From Pseudomonas sp. PSE14 (GTDB lineage: Bacteria; Pseudomonadota; Gammaproteobacteria; Pseudomonadales; Pseudomonadaceae): DNA of 64,000 bases. Each line of letters opens with the position of its first letter. Within the stretch, counting starts at the first letter, position 1. A program made the position numbers and the translations under genes. The notes below the pieces were generated by a model. It had not been told where the DNA came from and did no database searches. It worked only from the letters and a program-made list of their open reading frames with translations. This document shows positions 44,730 through 53,100 of this stretch, one piece after another. The stretch covers positions 1,612,001-1,676,000 of the forward strand of contig NZ_CP115669.1 of NCBI RefSeq assembly GCF_029203285.1. The letters run 5' to 3'.

Positions 44730-46604
44730 ATGACTGAACAATCGCAATTCGCCCTGCTGGGCAAGAAGCGTTTCCTGCCATTCTTCGTCACCCAGTTGCT
44801 GGGGGCGTTCAACGACAACATCTTCAAGCAATCGCTGATCCTGGCGATCCTCTACCACCTCACCGTCGCTGGCGACCGCAACCTGCTGGTCAACCTCTGC
44901 GCGCTGCTGTTCATCCTGCCGTTCTTCCTGTTCTCCGCCCTGGGCGGACAGTTCGGCGAGAAGTTCAACAAGGACGCGCTGATGCGCGCGCTGAAGCTGG
45001 CCGAGGTGGGGATCATGCTGGTGGGGGCCGCCGGCTTCGTGCTGGGCAGCCTGCCGCTGCTGTTCCTCGCGCTGTTCGCCATGGGCACCCACTCGGCGCT
45101 GTTCGGTCCGGTGAAGTATTCGATCCTGCCGCAGCACTTGCAGGAGAACGAGCTGGTGGGCGGCAACGCCCTGGTGGAGATGGGCACCTTCCTCGCCATC
45201 CTCGCCGGCACCATCGGCGCCGGCATGCTGATGTCGCGCCAGGACTATGCCGCCGGCGTCGGCATCGCCGTGGTGCTGGTGGCCGCCTGCGGCTACCTCG
45301 CCAGCCGCAACATTCCCCGCGCGGCGGCTGCGCTGCCGGAGCTGGTGATCGACTGGAACATCTTCCGCCAGTCCTGGAGCATCCTCATGCTCGGCCTGCG
45401 CCAGCGTCCGGCGGTGTCGCGCTCGCTGGTGGGCAACTCCTGGTTCTGGTTCCTTGGCGCGGTCTACCTCACCCAGATCCCGACCTACGCCAAGGAACTG
45501 CTGCACGGCGACGAGAGCGTGGTGACGCTGATCCTCACCGTGTTCTCGGTGGGCATCGCGCTGGGTTCGATGCTCTGCGAAAAGCTTTCGGGCAAGAAGG
45601 TGGAAATCGGCCTGGTGCCCTTCGGCTCCATCGGCCTGAGCCTGTTCGGCATCCTGCTGTGGTGGCATTCCGGAGATTTCCCCAAGGGGGAACAGCCCTA
45701 CCACTGGCTGGCGGTGCTGGAGCATTCGCAATCCTGGGCGGTGCTGGCCGACATCCTCGGCATCGGCATCTTCGGTGGCTTCTACATCGTGCCGCTGTAC
45801 GCGCTGATCCAGGCGCGGACCGAGGAAGACAAGCGAGCGCGGGTGATCGCGGCGAACAACATCCTCAACGCGTTGTTCATGGTGGTCGCAGCGATCGTCT
45901 CGATCCTGCTGCTGTCGGTGGCGAAGCTGTCGATCCCCCAGCTGTTCCTCGTGCTGTCGCTGATGAACGTCGCGGTGAACGTGTACATCTTCAAGATCGT
46001 TCCCGAGTTCACCATGCGCTTCCTGGTGTGGCTGCTGACTCACTCGATGTACCGGGTCGACCACCGCAACCTCGAAGCCATCCCCGATGAAGGCCCGGTA
46101 GTGCTGGTATGCAACCATGTGTCCTTCGTCGATGCGCTGCTGATCGCCGGCTCCGTGCGCCGTCCGGTGCGCTTCGTCATGTACTACAAGATCTTCCGCA
46201 TCCCGGTGCTCAACTTCATCTTCCGCACCGCCGGCGCAGTGCCGATCGCCGGGCGTAACGAGGACGCCGAGACCTACGAGAAGGCCTTCGCCAAGGTCGC
46301 CGAGTATCTGCGCGAAGGGGAGGTGGTGTGCATCTTCCCTGAGGGCATGCTGACCCTGGACGGCGAGATGAACGAGTTCCGTAGCGGCGTGGAGCGGATC
46401 ATCGAGGAGACCCCGGTGCCGGTGATCCCGATGGCCTTGCAAGGTCTGTGGGGCAGCTTCTTCAGCCGCGATCCGAGCAAGGGTTTCTTCCGCCGCATCT
46501 GGTCGCGGGTGTGCCTGGTGGCTGGCCAGCCGGTGCCGCCGGAAGACGCCAAGCGCCTGGCGTTGCAGGAGCAGGTCGCGGCCTTGCGTGGCGCGGCCCG
46601 CTGA
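44730..46604 (+). CDS. MFS transporter-acyltransferase fusion (LplT-PlsC type)
   Basis: A 624-residue fusion. Residues 1-415 form a 12-helix MFS domain similar to the lysophospholipid flippase LplT (LGAFNDNIFKQSLIL start, HSALFGPVKYSILPQ). The C-terminal 190 residues are a PlsC-type acyltransferase with NHVSFVD and IFPEGMLTLDG. In E. coli LplT and the bifunctional Aas recycle lysophospholipid: flipping it inward and re-acylating it. This fusion lacks the acyl-ACP synthetase part, so the acyl donor must come from elsewhere. AAGGA lies very close to ATG 44730. Confidence 0.88.
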   Translation: MTEQSQFALLGKKRFLPFFVTQLLGAFNDNIFKQSLILAILYHLTVAGDRNLLVNLCALLFILPFFLFSALGGQFGEKFNKDALMRALKLAEVGIMLVGAAGFVLGSLPLLFLALFAMGTHSALFGPVKYSILPQHLQENELVGGNALVEMGTFLAILAGTIGAGMLMSRQDYAAGVGIAVVLVAACGYLASRNIPRAAAALPELVIDWNIFRQSWSILMLGLRQRPAVSRSLVGNSWFWFLGAVYLTQIPTYAKELLHGDESVVTLILTVFSVGIALGSMLCEKLSGKKVEIGLVPFGSIGLSLFGILLWWHSGDFPKGEQPYHWLAVLEHSQSWAVLADILGIGIFGGFYIVPLYALIQARTEEDKRARVIAANNILNALFMVVAAIVSILLLSVAKLSIPQLFLVLSLMNVAVNVYIFKIVPEFTMRFLVWLLTHSMYRVDHRNLEAIPDEGPVVLVCNHVSFVDALLIAGSVRRPVRFVMYYKIFRIPVLNFIFRTAGAVPIAGRNEDAETYEKAFAKVAEYLREGEVVCIFPEGMLTLDGEMNEFRSGVERIIEETPVPVIPMALQGLWGSFFSRDPSKGFFRRIWSRVCLVAGQPVPPEDAKRLALQEQVAALRGAAR

Positions 46605-46621
46605 CTTTCCTTCGCGCAAAG

Positions 46622-46650
46622 AAAAAGCCCCGGCAGTGCCGGGGCTTTTT
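46622..46650. terminator. Bidirectional terminator (LplT-PlsC / capB)
   Basis: 13-bp stem AAAAAGCCCCGGC/GCCGGGGCTTTTT with an AGT loop between convergent genes. Confidence 0.92.
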
Positions 46651-46667
46651 CATGGGCGTGTCGCGGT

Positions 46668-46877
46668 TCAGATGACCTGAACTTCGTCAGCCTGCAGGCC
46701 CTTCTGGCCTTCAACAACGATGAAGGAGACCTTCTGGCCTTCCTGCAGCGATTTGAAGCCGGTGCCCTGGATGGAGCGGAAGTGCACGAAGACATCGTTG
46801 CCGCTTTCCGGAGTGATGAAGCCGAAGCCCTTGGCGTCGTTGAACCACTTGACGGTGCCGGTCTGACGATTCGACAT
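46668..46877 (-). CDS. capB: Cold-shock protein CapB
   Basis: A 69-residue single cold-shock-domain protein, with RNP1 KGFGFI and RNP2 VFVHF, binding single-stranded RNA or DNA as an RNA chaperone. Length is the family norm. AAGGTG lies upstream of ATG 46877; a 50-residue in-frame extension upstream is noncoding. The leader is long (at least 100 nt before any gene) and contains the inverted repeat AACAAT/ATTGTT (46892-46908), in keeping with post-transcriptional control known for csp mRNAs. Confidence 0.95.
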   Translation of the reverse strand: MSNRQTGTVKWFNDAKGFGFITPESGNDVFVHFRSIQGTGFKSLQEGQKVSFIVVEGQKGLQADEVQVI

Positions 46878-47081
46878 GGAAATACACCTTGAACAATTGA
46901 ATATTGTTGTGCGGAAAAGCCCGCGCTCGTCCTGAGTTGCAAGGTGCAGTCGAAGCCGGGTGATGGGGAATGGCCCCATCAGGTCACGAGCCACAGTGAC
47001 GCAAGCAAACACAGTGGGCCGCAGCATACCGACAAATTTTCGGGAAAGCGACAGCCCGCCGGCATCGAAATCGATGCAGCG

Positions 47082-47396
47082 TCAGTGGCTGAGTTTCAGG
47101 CCAACCAGTCCGAACAGGATCAGCGCAACGCTGAGCATACGGACCGGCGCCATGGATTCGCCGAACAGCCAGATGCCAACGGCAACGGTGCCCAGCGCGC
47201 CAATGCCGGTCCAGATGGCGTAGGCGGTGCCCAGCGGCAGGTTCTTCATGGCCAGGCCCAGCAGGCCTACGCTGGCGGCCATTGCCAGGGCGGTGAGCAC
47301 TGAGGGAACCAGGCGGGTGAAACCTTCGGTGTACTTCAGGCCGACGGCCCAGGCGACTTCGAACAGGCCGGCGACGAACAGAATGATCCAGGACAT
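47082..47396 (-). CDS. gdx: SMR-family guanidinium exporter (Gdx/SugE)
   Basis: A 104-residue protein with four transmembrane helices and the membrane-embedded Glu at position 13 ([16 protein letters not shown]), which matches the SugE/Gdx branch rather than EmrE. Gdx proteins export guanidinium in exchange for protons. The upstream guanidine-II riboswitch supports this. GGAG lies 7 nt before ATG 47396. It is a single gene. Confidence 0.92.
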   Translation of the reverse strand: MSWIILFVAGLFEVAWAVGLKYTEGFTRLVPSVLTALAMAASVGLLGLAMKNLPLGTAYAIWTGIGALGTVAVGIWLFGESMAPVRMLSVALILFGLVGLKLSH

Positions 47397-47423
47397 GCGG
47401 GACTCCAGACGGTGGATGGATTG

Positions 47424-47471
47424 AAGGGCCGTCCCCGCTGGAACACCGGAAGGTGGTGAGGTCGTCCTCAC
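47424..47471 (-). ncRNA. Guanidine-II (mini-ykkC) riboswitch upstream of gdx
   Basis: On the minus strand two small hairpins with ACGR loops occur in tandem: GTGAGG-ACGA-CCTCAC (47456-47471, perfect stem) and GGGG-ACGG-CCCT (47425-47436). The linker is about 19 nt. This is the defining pattern of guanidine-II riboswitches, which free the ribosome site of exporters when guanidinium binds. The gdx start is 28 nt downstream of the second hairpin. Confidence 0.88.
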
Positions 47472-47497
47472 AATGTGCATTATTTTGCACAAATGCG

Positions 47498-47520
47498 CGA
47501 CGCCGGGCAACCCGGCGTCG
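47498..47520 (-). terminator. Hairpin terminator after the BASS transporter gene
   Basis: Perfect 10-bp stem CGACGCCGGG/CCCGGCGTCG with a 3-nt loop directly after the transporter stop. A strong T-tract is lacking, so it may be only partly efficient. Confidence 0.65.
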
Positions 47521-47533
47521 AAGCATGGCCCTG

Positions 47534-48487
47534 TTACGAGGCTTGTTCCTGGACGGATGGCTCGTCGGTCATGCGGCGGAACACCGCCGCCAGGATGGAG
47601 CCGGAGAGGTTGTGCCAGACGCTGAACAGCGCGCTGGGTACAGCGGCCAGAGGGGAGAAGTGAGCGTTGGCCAACGCCGCTCCCAGGCCCGAGTTCTGCA
47701 TGCCGACCTCGATGGCCAGCGCCTTGCGCTGGGCCAGCGGCATGGCGGTCAGGCGCCCGGTCAGGTAGCCCAACATCAGTCCGAGCGCGTTATGCAGCAT
47801 CACCACTGCGAGTATCAGCAGTCCGGACTCGGCGATCTTCGCCTGGCTGGCAGCTACCACGGCGGCAATGATCACCACGATGCTGATCACTGAAACCAGC
47901 GGCAGCACATCCACCGCCACACGGGTGCGCTCTCCGAGCATGCGCTGGACGATGAAGCCCAGCGCGATTGGCAGCAGGACGACCTCCACGATCGACAGGA
48001 ACATGGCGCTGAACGAGACCGGCAGCCAGGCGGAGGCGAGCAGCCATACCAGCGCGGGAGTGACCAGCGGTGCAAGCAGTGTGGTGACCGAGGTGATCGC
48101 GACCGACAGCGCGACGTCGCCGCGGGACAGCCAGGTCATGACGTTGGAGGCGGTACCGCCGGGACAGCAACCAACCAGAATGACGCCCACCGCGATTTCG
48201 TCGGGTAGCGCCAGCAGCTTGCAGAGCAGCCAGGCCGTACCCGGCATGATGATGAACTGCGCCAGGACGCCGATGATCACTCGCCCGGGATGGCGTCCGA
48301 CTTCACGGAAGTCCTCCGCCTTGAGCGTCAGTCCCATGCCGAACATCACCAGCCCTAGCAGAGGCACGATGGCCACCGTCAGCCCCTTGAACCAGGCGGG
48401 CTGGAAAAAGGCCAGAACGGCGAACAGCAGAACCCAGAGAGGAAAGGTGTTGCCGCAGAAGCGGCTGAGGGAGGCGAGGGCACGCAT
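47534..48487 (-). CDS. Bile acid:sodium symporter-family (BASS) transporter
   Basis: A 317-residue membrane protein with about ten helices and the signature segments [11 protein letters not shown] and [22 protein letters not shown], the latter being the crossing-helix motif of PF01758. Bacterial members move keto-acids, pantoate (PanS) or organic anions with sodium, not usually bile acids; the substrate here is unknown. AAGGAAAG before ATG 48487 fits. It lies 53 nt downstream of rdgC with a hairpin between. Confidence 0.88.
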   Translation of the reverse strand: MRALASLSRFCGNTFPLWVLLFAVLAFFQPAWFKGLTVAIVPLLGLVMFGMGLTLKAEDFREVGRHPGRVIIGVLAQFIIMPGTAWLLCKLLALPDEIAVGVILVGCCPGGTASNVMTWLSRGDVALSVAITSVTTLLAPLVTPALVWLLASAWLPVSFSAMFLSIVEVVLLPIALGFIVQRMLGERTRVAVDVLPLVSVISIVVIIAAVVAASQAKIAESGLLILAVVMLHNALGLMLGYLTGRLTAMPLAQRKALAIEVGMQNSGLGAALANAHFSPLAAVPSALFSVWHNLSGSILAAVFRRMTDEPSVQEQAS

Positions 48488-48510
48488 GGGACTTTCCTTC
48501 TTATTGTGTC

Positions 48511-48532
48511 GGGCGCCGCAAGCGCGGCGCCC
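48511..48532 (-). terminator. Hairpin between rdgC and the BASS gene
   Basis: 9-bp GC stem GGGCGCCGC/GCGGCGCCC with an AAGC loop, without a T-tail. It could attenuate or stabilise the rdgC transcript. Confidence 0.5.
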
Positions 48533-48539
48533 GCCGGGG

Positions 48540-49460
48540 TCAGATGCCTTCCGGAATCGCCTCGCCGCCCAGGGCTTCGATCAGCGCCGGGAGGAATTCG
48601 GCAAAGGTCAGCATCATCAGGGTGAAGCTGGCATCGAGCTGGCCGAGGGCGTCTTCGCCGCCGTCCTGTTCCGCCTTCTCCTGCAGCAGGTCTTCGAAGC
48701 GCAGGCGTTTGATCACCACCTTGTCGTCGAGAACGAAGGACAGCTTGTCCGACCAGGCCAGGGACAGCTGGGTGACCAGCTTGCCGGAGGTCAGGTGCAG
48801 CTGGATTTCCTCGCTGGTCAGGTCCTGGCGCTTGCAGCGCACCACGCCGCCGTCTTCGTGGGTGTCGCGCAGTTCGCACTCGTCGAGGACGAAGAAGTCG
48901 CCGGCGGCTTCCTGGGTCTTGACCCATTCGGTGAGGGTGGCGGTCGGCGCGACCTTCACGGTCAACGGGCGTACTGGCAGCGAGCCCAGGGCTTCGCGCA
49001 GTGTGGACAGCAGGTCTTCGGCCTTCTTCGCGCTGGAGGAGTCGACCAGGATCAGGCCGAGGCTCGGGGCGATAGCGGCGAAGGTCGCCGAGCGGCGGAT
49101 GAAGGCGCGCGGCAGCAGGGTCTGGACGATCTCGTCCTTGAGCTGGTCGCGTTCCTTCTTATAGACCTTGCGCATCTGCGCGGTCTCGATTTCGTCGACC
49201 TTGTCCTTCAGGGCGTCACGCACGACGCTGCCAGGCAGGATGCGCTCTTCCTTGCGTGCGCTGATCAGGAAGAAGCCCTCGCTGGCGTGGACCAGCGGCG
49301 CGTCCGGACCCTTGCCGAAGGGCGCGGAGAAACCGTAGGTGGTGAGCTCCTGGCTGGCGCAGGGGCGCGCCGGCTTGCTGGCCAGGGCCTTCTCCAGGGC
49401 ATCGGCGTCGATCTGCAGATCCTGAGTGAGGCGGTATACGAGCAGGTTGCGGAACCACAT
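48540..49460 (-). CDS. rdgC: Recombination-associated protein RdgC
   Basis: A 306-residue protein, the usual RdgC length, with the family's [12 protein letters not shown] start. RdgC forms a dimeric ring on double-stranded DNA and modulates RecA. ATG 49460 is used, with CCAGGAG upstream; a 7-codon extension to 49481 is not conserved. It is transcribed towards the BASS gene. Confidence 0.95.
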   Translation of the reverse strand: MWFRNLLVYRLTQDLQIDADALEKALASKPARPCASQELTTYGFSAPFGKGPDAPLVHASEGFFLISARKEERILPGSVVRDALKDKVDEIETAQMRKVYKKERDQLKDEIVQTLLPRAFIRRSATFAAIAPSLGLILVDSSSAKKAEDLLSTLREALGSLPVRPLTVKVAPTATLTEWVKTQEAAGDFFVLDECELRDTHEDGGVVRCKRQDLTSEEIQLHLTSGKLVTQLSLAWSDKLSFVLDDKVVIKRLRFEDLLQEKAEQDGGEDALGQLDASFTLMMLTFAEFLPALIEALGGEAIPEGI

Positions 49461-49588
49461 GAGGGGCGAACTCCTGGACACAAAGAACCCATTATTCCGT
49501 CAGGCGCTTTCCAGGCCAACCCCGTTTTGTCTTTCACGCACTTCATCTAAGCCTTTGGAACATCTGAAAATTTTTTTCATCCGAGGGC

Positions 49589-49617
49589 TTGCCAGGTGCA
49601 AATCTCCTCCGTAGAAT
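49589..49617 (+). promoter_or_regulatory. Promoter of tRNA-Val-tRNA-Asp
   Basis: -35 TTGCCA (49589-49594), 17-nt spacer, -10 TAGAAT (49612-49617), then a GC-rich discriminator GCGCCCC, a pattern linked to stringent control. The first tRNA begins 21 nt downstream. Confidence 0.8.
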
Positions 49618-49638
49618 GCGCCCCACTTCGAGAGTGAA

Positions 49639-49714
49639 GGGTGATTAGCTCAGCTGGGAGAGCATCTGCCTTACAAGCAGAGGGTCGGCGGTTCGATCCC
49701 GTCATCACCCACCA
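49639..49714 (+). tRNA. tRNA-Val(TAC)
   Basis: A 76-nt cloverleaf: acceptor GGGTGAT/ATCACCC, anticodon loop CTTACAA (TAC), T-arm GGTTCGATCCC, encoded CCA. It is co-transcribed with tRNA-Asp 15 nt downstream. Confidence 0.97.
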
Positions 49715-49729
49715 AACTCGAGGTCCGAC

Positions 49730-49806
49730 GCAGCGGTAGTTCAGTCGGTTAGAATACCGGCCTGTCACGCCGGGGGTCGCGGGTTCGAGTCCCGTCCGCT
49801 GCGCCA
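49730..49806 (+). tRNA. tRNA-Asp(GTC)
   Basis: A 77-nt cloverleaf: acceptor GCAGCGG/CCGCTGC, anticodon loop CTGTCAC (GTC), T-arm GGGTTCGAGTCCC, discriminator G and encoded CCA. As a queuosine-type tRNA it is a substrate of the queE/queC pathway found elsewhere in the window. Confidence 0.97.
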
Positions 49807-49813
49807 TATTTCG

Positions 49814-49848
49814 AAAAGCCCTCAGGTAGCAATACCTGAGGGCTTTTT
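49814..49848 (+). terminator. Terminator after tRNA-Asp
   Basis: 15-bp perfect stem AAAAGCCCTCAGGTA/TACCTGAGGGCTTTT with a GCAA tetraloop and a T-tail. Confidence 0.93.
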
Positions 49849-50049
49849 CTTTGCGTTCGAAAAAGCCGCGCTGCTTCGTATTCCTTCGACCTTTTTTCCG
49901 AACATATCCTGTTAATTTTCCTATAAGTTTGCTGTGGGAACTTCTCCCGTGGCAGGGGTTCCTATTGCCCATAGCCACTGGCCACGAGCGCCTGATAAGC
50001 TCGCGGCTTCAAAGACCCTGCCATGACGGCGCAAAGACAAGGATTCAGC

Positions 50050-50796
50050 ATGAAACAACATCGGTTGGCGGCAGCGATCGCGCTGGTCGGCCTGGTTCTC
50101 GCGGGCTGCGACAAGCAAGCCGCTGAAGTGGAACTGAAGACCCCCGCGCAGAAAGCCTCCTACGGCATCGGCCTGAACATGGGCAAGAGTCTGGCCCAGG
50201 AAGGCATGAATGATCTCGACTCCAAGGCCGTGGCCCTGGGCATCGAGGACGCTGTTGGCAAGCAGAAGCAGAAGCTGACCGACGAAGAGCTGACCGAAGC
50301 CTTCTCCTTCCTGCAGAAGCGCGCTGAAGAGCAACTGGCCAAGAAGAACTCCGAAGCGCTGGAAGCCGGCAAGAAGTTCCTCGAGACCAACGGCAAGCGC
50401 GAAGGCGTAGTGACCACCAAGTCCGGCCTGCAGTACGAAGTCGTGAAGAAGGCCGACGGCCCGCAGCCCAAGGCTACCGACGTGGTTACCGTTCACTACG
50501 AAGGCAAGCTGGTCGACGGCACCGTGTTCGACAGCTCCATCCAGCGTGGCAGCCCGATCGATCTGCCGGTTGGCGGCGTGATTCCGGGTTGGGTCGAAGC
50601 CCTGCAACTGATGCACGTGGGCGAGAAGATCAAGCTCTACATCCCGAGCGAACTGGCCTACGGCGCACAGAGCCCGAGCCCGACCATCCCGGCGAACTCC
50701 GTGCTGGTGTTCGACCTGGAACTGCTGGCTATCAAGGATCAGAATCAGCCTGAAGAGGCTCCGGAAGCGACCCAGGAAGCTCCGAAGAAAAACTGA
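50050..50796 (+). CDS. fklB: FKBP-type peptidyl-prolyl isomerase lipoprotein (FklB)
   Basis: A 248-residue protein: lipobox VLAGC (lipidated Cys20), a helical dimerisation domain (about 30-115), and an FKBP domain (about 125-232) with TVHYEGKLVDGTVFDSS and GVIPGWVEALQLM. It catalyses proline isomerisation in the periplasm and helps fold envelope proteins. AAGGA at 50038-50042 is 7 nt before ATG 50050. It has its own terminator. Confidence 0.93.
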   Translation: MKQHRLAAAIALVGLVLAGCDKQAAEVELKTPAQKASYGIGLNMGKSLAQEGMNDLDSKAVALGIEDAVGKQKQKLTDEELTEAFSFLQKRAEEQLAKKNSEALEAGKKFLETNGKREGVVTTKSGLQYEVVKKADGPQPKATDVVTVHYEGKLVDGTVFDSSIQRGSPIDLPVGGVIPGWVEALQLMHVGEKIKLYIPSELAYGAQSPSPTIPANSVLVFDLELLAIKDQNQPEEAPEATQEAPKKN

Positions 50797-50810
50797 GTAC
50801 CTTCGTACCA

Positions 50811-50849
50811 ATGAAAACGCCCCGTTACCCACGGGGCGTTTTCATTTTT
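50811..50849 (+). terminator. Terminator after fklB
   Basis: 15-bp perfect stem ATGAAAACGCCCCGT/ACGGGGCGTTTTCAT and T-tail, 14 nt after the stop. Confidence 0.93.
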
Positions 50850-51027
50850 GCGGGACCAGCTCTGGAACGGGAGGCTGACCCGAAGGTCTGTTTGAGGGTA
50901 GGCTGCCCCCTGTTGTTACGCTTATGCACATATTTGCCGCAGTTGCTCTGATGTCAGGGGCTTGACATCCAGGTGGCCATCGAATAGCCGCAACTGCATG
51001 ATTTTTAACGCATTTGTCAGGCTGGAT
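50850..51027. other. Intergenic region with inverted repeats upstream of the ykvA-like gene
   Basis: The gene-free gap runs from 50797 to 51166 (370 nt). After the fklB terminator it holds nested inverted repeats: GCAGTTGC (near 50939) against GCAACTGC (near 50989), and inside them GATGTCA/TGACATC (50950-50969), which overlaps a TTGACA at 50962-50967. A structured RNA or a regulator site is possible; no open reading frame is convincing. Confidence 0.55.
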
Positions 51028-51122
51028 AAAAAATCGCCTATCTGTCTGGAACCCTCATGGTTCGGGCCTTTGGGCGATGTTGAAGCTTTCTTTCAACAGA
51101 GTTATCCACAGTAAAGGTGGAT
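51028..51122 (+). repeat. Duplicated DnaA-box-containing intergenic module, copy 2
   Basis: Begins AAAAAATCGCCTATCTGTC (51028-51046) and after exactly 55 nt reaches TTATCCACAG (51102-51111), N5, GTGGAT. TTATCCAC/GTGGATAA (51102-51109 and 51117-51124) is a perfect inverted repeat; TGTTGAA/TTCAACA (51078-51098) forms a second hairpin just before. It aligns ungapped to copy 1 at 27379-27473. It lies 42 nt before the ykvA-like gene. Confidence 0.7.
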
Positions 51123-51166
51123 AACCTGAAGCATTCCCGTCTGAGTATTCCTATCGGGGTGAAGTG

Positions 51167-51586
51167 ATGAAAAAACCTCCGGGATTCGATCGCTACCTGG
51201 ACCTCGCCGGACGATTCCTGGCTCGTGGCCGGGTGCCGGCGTTGCTGTTCGCGGTGGCGCGCAAGAGCGGCCGTCTGAAGTTGGCCCGCAATGACCTGAA
51301 GCTGCTGCAGGAACTGCTGGTGGCCTGGGTGCGCGGTGATTATCGCGGTGTCAGTTCCCAGGCGCTGGTGTCCGTCGTGGCGGCGTTGCTGTATTTCCTG
51401 GCGCCGGTGGATCTGGTGCCCGACTGGCTGCTGGGTGTGGGGTTCCTCGATGACCTGGCGGTGCTGGCCTGGGTCGTGCGCCGTTGGCAGTCCGAGCTGG
51501 ATGCCTTCAAGGTGTGGCGGGACGGTCAGGGTATGGAAACCCGCGAGGCGCTCAAGCAACTGCCGGCGCCGGTTCAGCGCCGCTGA
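51167..51586 (+). CDS. YkvA/DUF1232-family membrane protein
   Basis: A 139-residue protein with a soluble N-terminus and the DUF1232 core (about 65-105), LLYFLAPVDLVPDWLLGVGFLDDLAVLAWVVRRW, the conserved PxDLxPD-x-GFLDD pattern. The function is unknown. GGGGTGAAG precedes ATG 51167 (GTG 51164 is an alternative). The last 13 nt overlap the 3' end of the convergent binding-protein gene. Confidence 0.85.
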   Translation: MKKPPGFDRYLDLAGRFLARGRVPALLFAVARKSGRLKLARNDLKLLQELLVAWVRGDYRGVSSQALVSVVAALLYFLAPVDLVPDWLLGVGFLDDLAVLAWVVRRWQSELDAFKVWRDGQGMETREALKQLPAPVQRR

Positions 51587-52332
51587 CGCAACAGCTGGTT
51601 CTGCTGGGTAAGCATGCGCTGGATGGAGCCGTCGTCTACCAGCGTCTGCAACGCCGCGTCGAGACGCTCGGCGGGGATGGGCAGTGTCGGGCCGTACGAG
51701 CAGCGGATCGAATAGCGTTGCAGGACGCCGGGATTGACCTGGATGCTCAGGTTGGGATGCTCCTGTAACAGGAATTCCAGCGACCGGCGCATGTCGACGA
51801 TGGCGTCCAGGCGCTTGTGTTCGAGCATGTGCAGGCGGGTTTCGAGGTCGCGCACGTCGCTGCGGCGGACGGTGTTGCTGGCGAAGGCCTTCATCAGGGC
51901 CGGCAGGTAGACGTAGCCGAGGCTGGTGCCGACCGTGCGGCCGCGAAGGGCGTCGAGGTCGTTCAGGGGCGGCGCATCGCTGCGTTGTGCCAGAACGTCT
52001 TCTTCCTCGAACAGGCTGGGCGACCAGTGCAGTTTCTCGGGGGCGTTCATCCACTGCGGGTTGTTGATGCACAGCAACTGGATGCTGCCCTGTTGCAGGG
52101 AGCTTTCTACGCGCTTGTCCGGCGTTTCGATGAAGCGAACCTCGAGGTTCAGAAGCTGTCCGACTCTTTCGCCCAGGTCGCGGACGAAACCATGCGCCAA
52201 TTCGTGGTCAATACTTTCCACGTAGGGCATCCCGTTGCTTGGCGAATAGCCCCAGCGCAGTTCTTCGGCGCCGCAGAGGGCGCTCGTCAGGCAGAGGCAG
52301 ATCAGGAGAAGACGCTGCAAGTCGGTCCCCAT
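51574..52332 (-). CDS. Periplasmic substrate-binding protein-like (SBP_bac_3 family)
   Basis: A 252-residue secreted protein. After a signal peptide (about 1-21, ending LCGAEE), two lobes of an SBP_bac_3-type amino-acid-binding fold are recognisable, with RWGYSPSNGMPYVE and LRGRTVGTSLGYVYLPAL. No ABC permease or ATPase is nearby and no sensor domain is fused, so it may be an orphan sensor input or a degraded transporter component. It ends convergently, overlapping the ykvA-like gene by 13 nt. Confidence 0.8.
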   Translation of the reverse strand: MGTDLQRLLLICLCLTSALCGAEELRWGYSPSNGMPYVESIDHELAHGFVRDLGERVGQLLNLEVRFIETPDKRVESSLQQGSIQLLCINNPQWMNAPEKLHWSPSLFEEEDVLAQRSDAPPLNDLDALRGRTVGTSLGYVYLPALMKAFASNTVRRSDVRDLETRLHMLEHKRLDAIVDMRRSLEFLLQEHPNLSIQVNPGVLQRYSIRCSYGPTLPIPAERLDAALQTLVDDGSIQRMLTQQNQLLRQRR

Positions 52333-52419
52333 GTTCGGCGGGAGGTGACGGCAGCAGCAGTATAGCCGGCACAGGTGCCGGTCAGGCTGTTAAGATGGCG
52401 GCCTGCAAGGAGTGTTGTC

Positions 52420-52737
52420 ATGAACGTGCAAGTCATCATGCGTGACGGCGAGGCGGAATACGCCGTTGTTCCCTGGGCCGAGTACCAGGCACTGTTGGCC
52501 GCCGCCGGCCGCGGCGCCGCTCAGGTGGTCCAGCCTGCCACAGCACCCGTATCCGATGAGGCGCCGAACTGGAAGTCCCTGCGCGAGGCGCGCGGGCTTT
52601 CCATCGAGACGCTGGCGCGTGCGGTGGGCATCAGTCCGTCCTACCTCGCTCTTATCGAAAACGGCGAGCGCGAGGCCAGCGACGCCATCCAGCACGGTTT
52701 GCGCCGTGCCCTGGGCAGTGGGGAGTCCGGGTCTTGA
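52420..52737 (+). CDS. Xre-family helix-turn-helix protein with antitoxin-like N-terminus
   Basis: A 105-residue protein. The N-terminal 30 residues (MNVQVIMRDGEAEYAVVPWAEYQALL) resemble the antitoxin fold that binds a partner protein, and residues about 48-98 are a Cro/C1-type helix-turn-helix (LREARGLSIETLARAVGISPSYLALIENGERE). AAGGAG at 52407-52412 is 7 nt before the ATG. Its TGA overlaps the TTG start of the next gene, so the two are translationally coupled. The partner is not a recognised toxin. Confidence 0.82.
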   Translation: MNVQVIMRDGEAEYAVVPWAEYQALLAAAGRGAAQVVQPATAPVSDEAPNWKSLREARGLSIETLARAVGISPSYLALIENGEREASDAIQHGLRRALGSGESGS

Positions 52738-53099
52738 GCGTACAGATCAGCCGCAAACACTGGGATGGCCTGCTCGGTGAGCTGGAAGACGCACGCCGCC
52801 AGCGCCATCTGTTGACCTACCGGGCGCTGATCGAGCGCCTGCAGTTGCCGACGCCGGCAATGACCACCCTGACCGCTGCCCTCGAACATCTCGCGGCCCT
52901 GGATGCCCGCGCAGGGCGTCCGCTGCGCAGTTCGCTGGTGATCAGCCAGGGGGCGAGCCGCCTGCCGCGTACCGGCTTCTTCGAATGCGTGGAGCGCCTG
53001 GGGCGCTTCTCCGGCGCGCCGGATGGTCCTGCCGCGGCGGGTTGGCATGCGGCGGAAGTGGCGCGGGTGTTCGAGTTCGAGTACCCGGAGGAGCTCTGA
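52734..53099 (+). CDS. Hypothetical protein coupled to the Xre gene
   Basis: A 121-residue protein of no recognised family, starting TTG at 52734 in the overlap TTGA. Its first 80 residues are helical with a conserved-looking HLLTYRALIERLQLPTPAMTTLTAALEHLAALDARAG stretch; the C-terminus has strands and a final acidic FEFEYPEEL. The small size and coupling to an Xre protein resemble a TA layout, but no toxin motif is seen. The next gene starts 1 nt after its stop. Confidence 0.75.
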   Translation: MSVQISRKHWDGLLGELEDARRQRHLLTYRALIERLQLPTPAMTTLTAALEHLAALDARAGRPLRSSLVISQGASRLPRTGFFECVERLGRFSGAPDGPAAAGWHAAEVARVFEFEYPEEL

Positions 53100-53100
53100 G

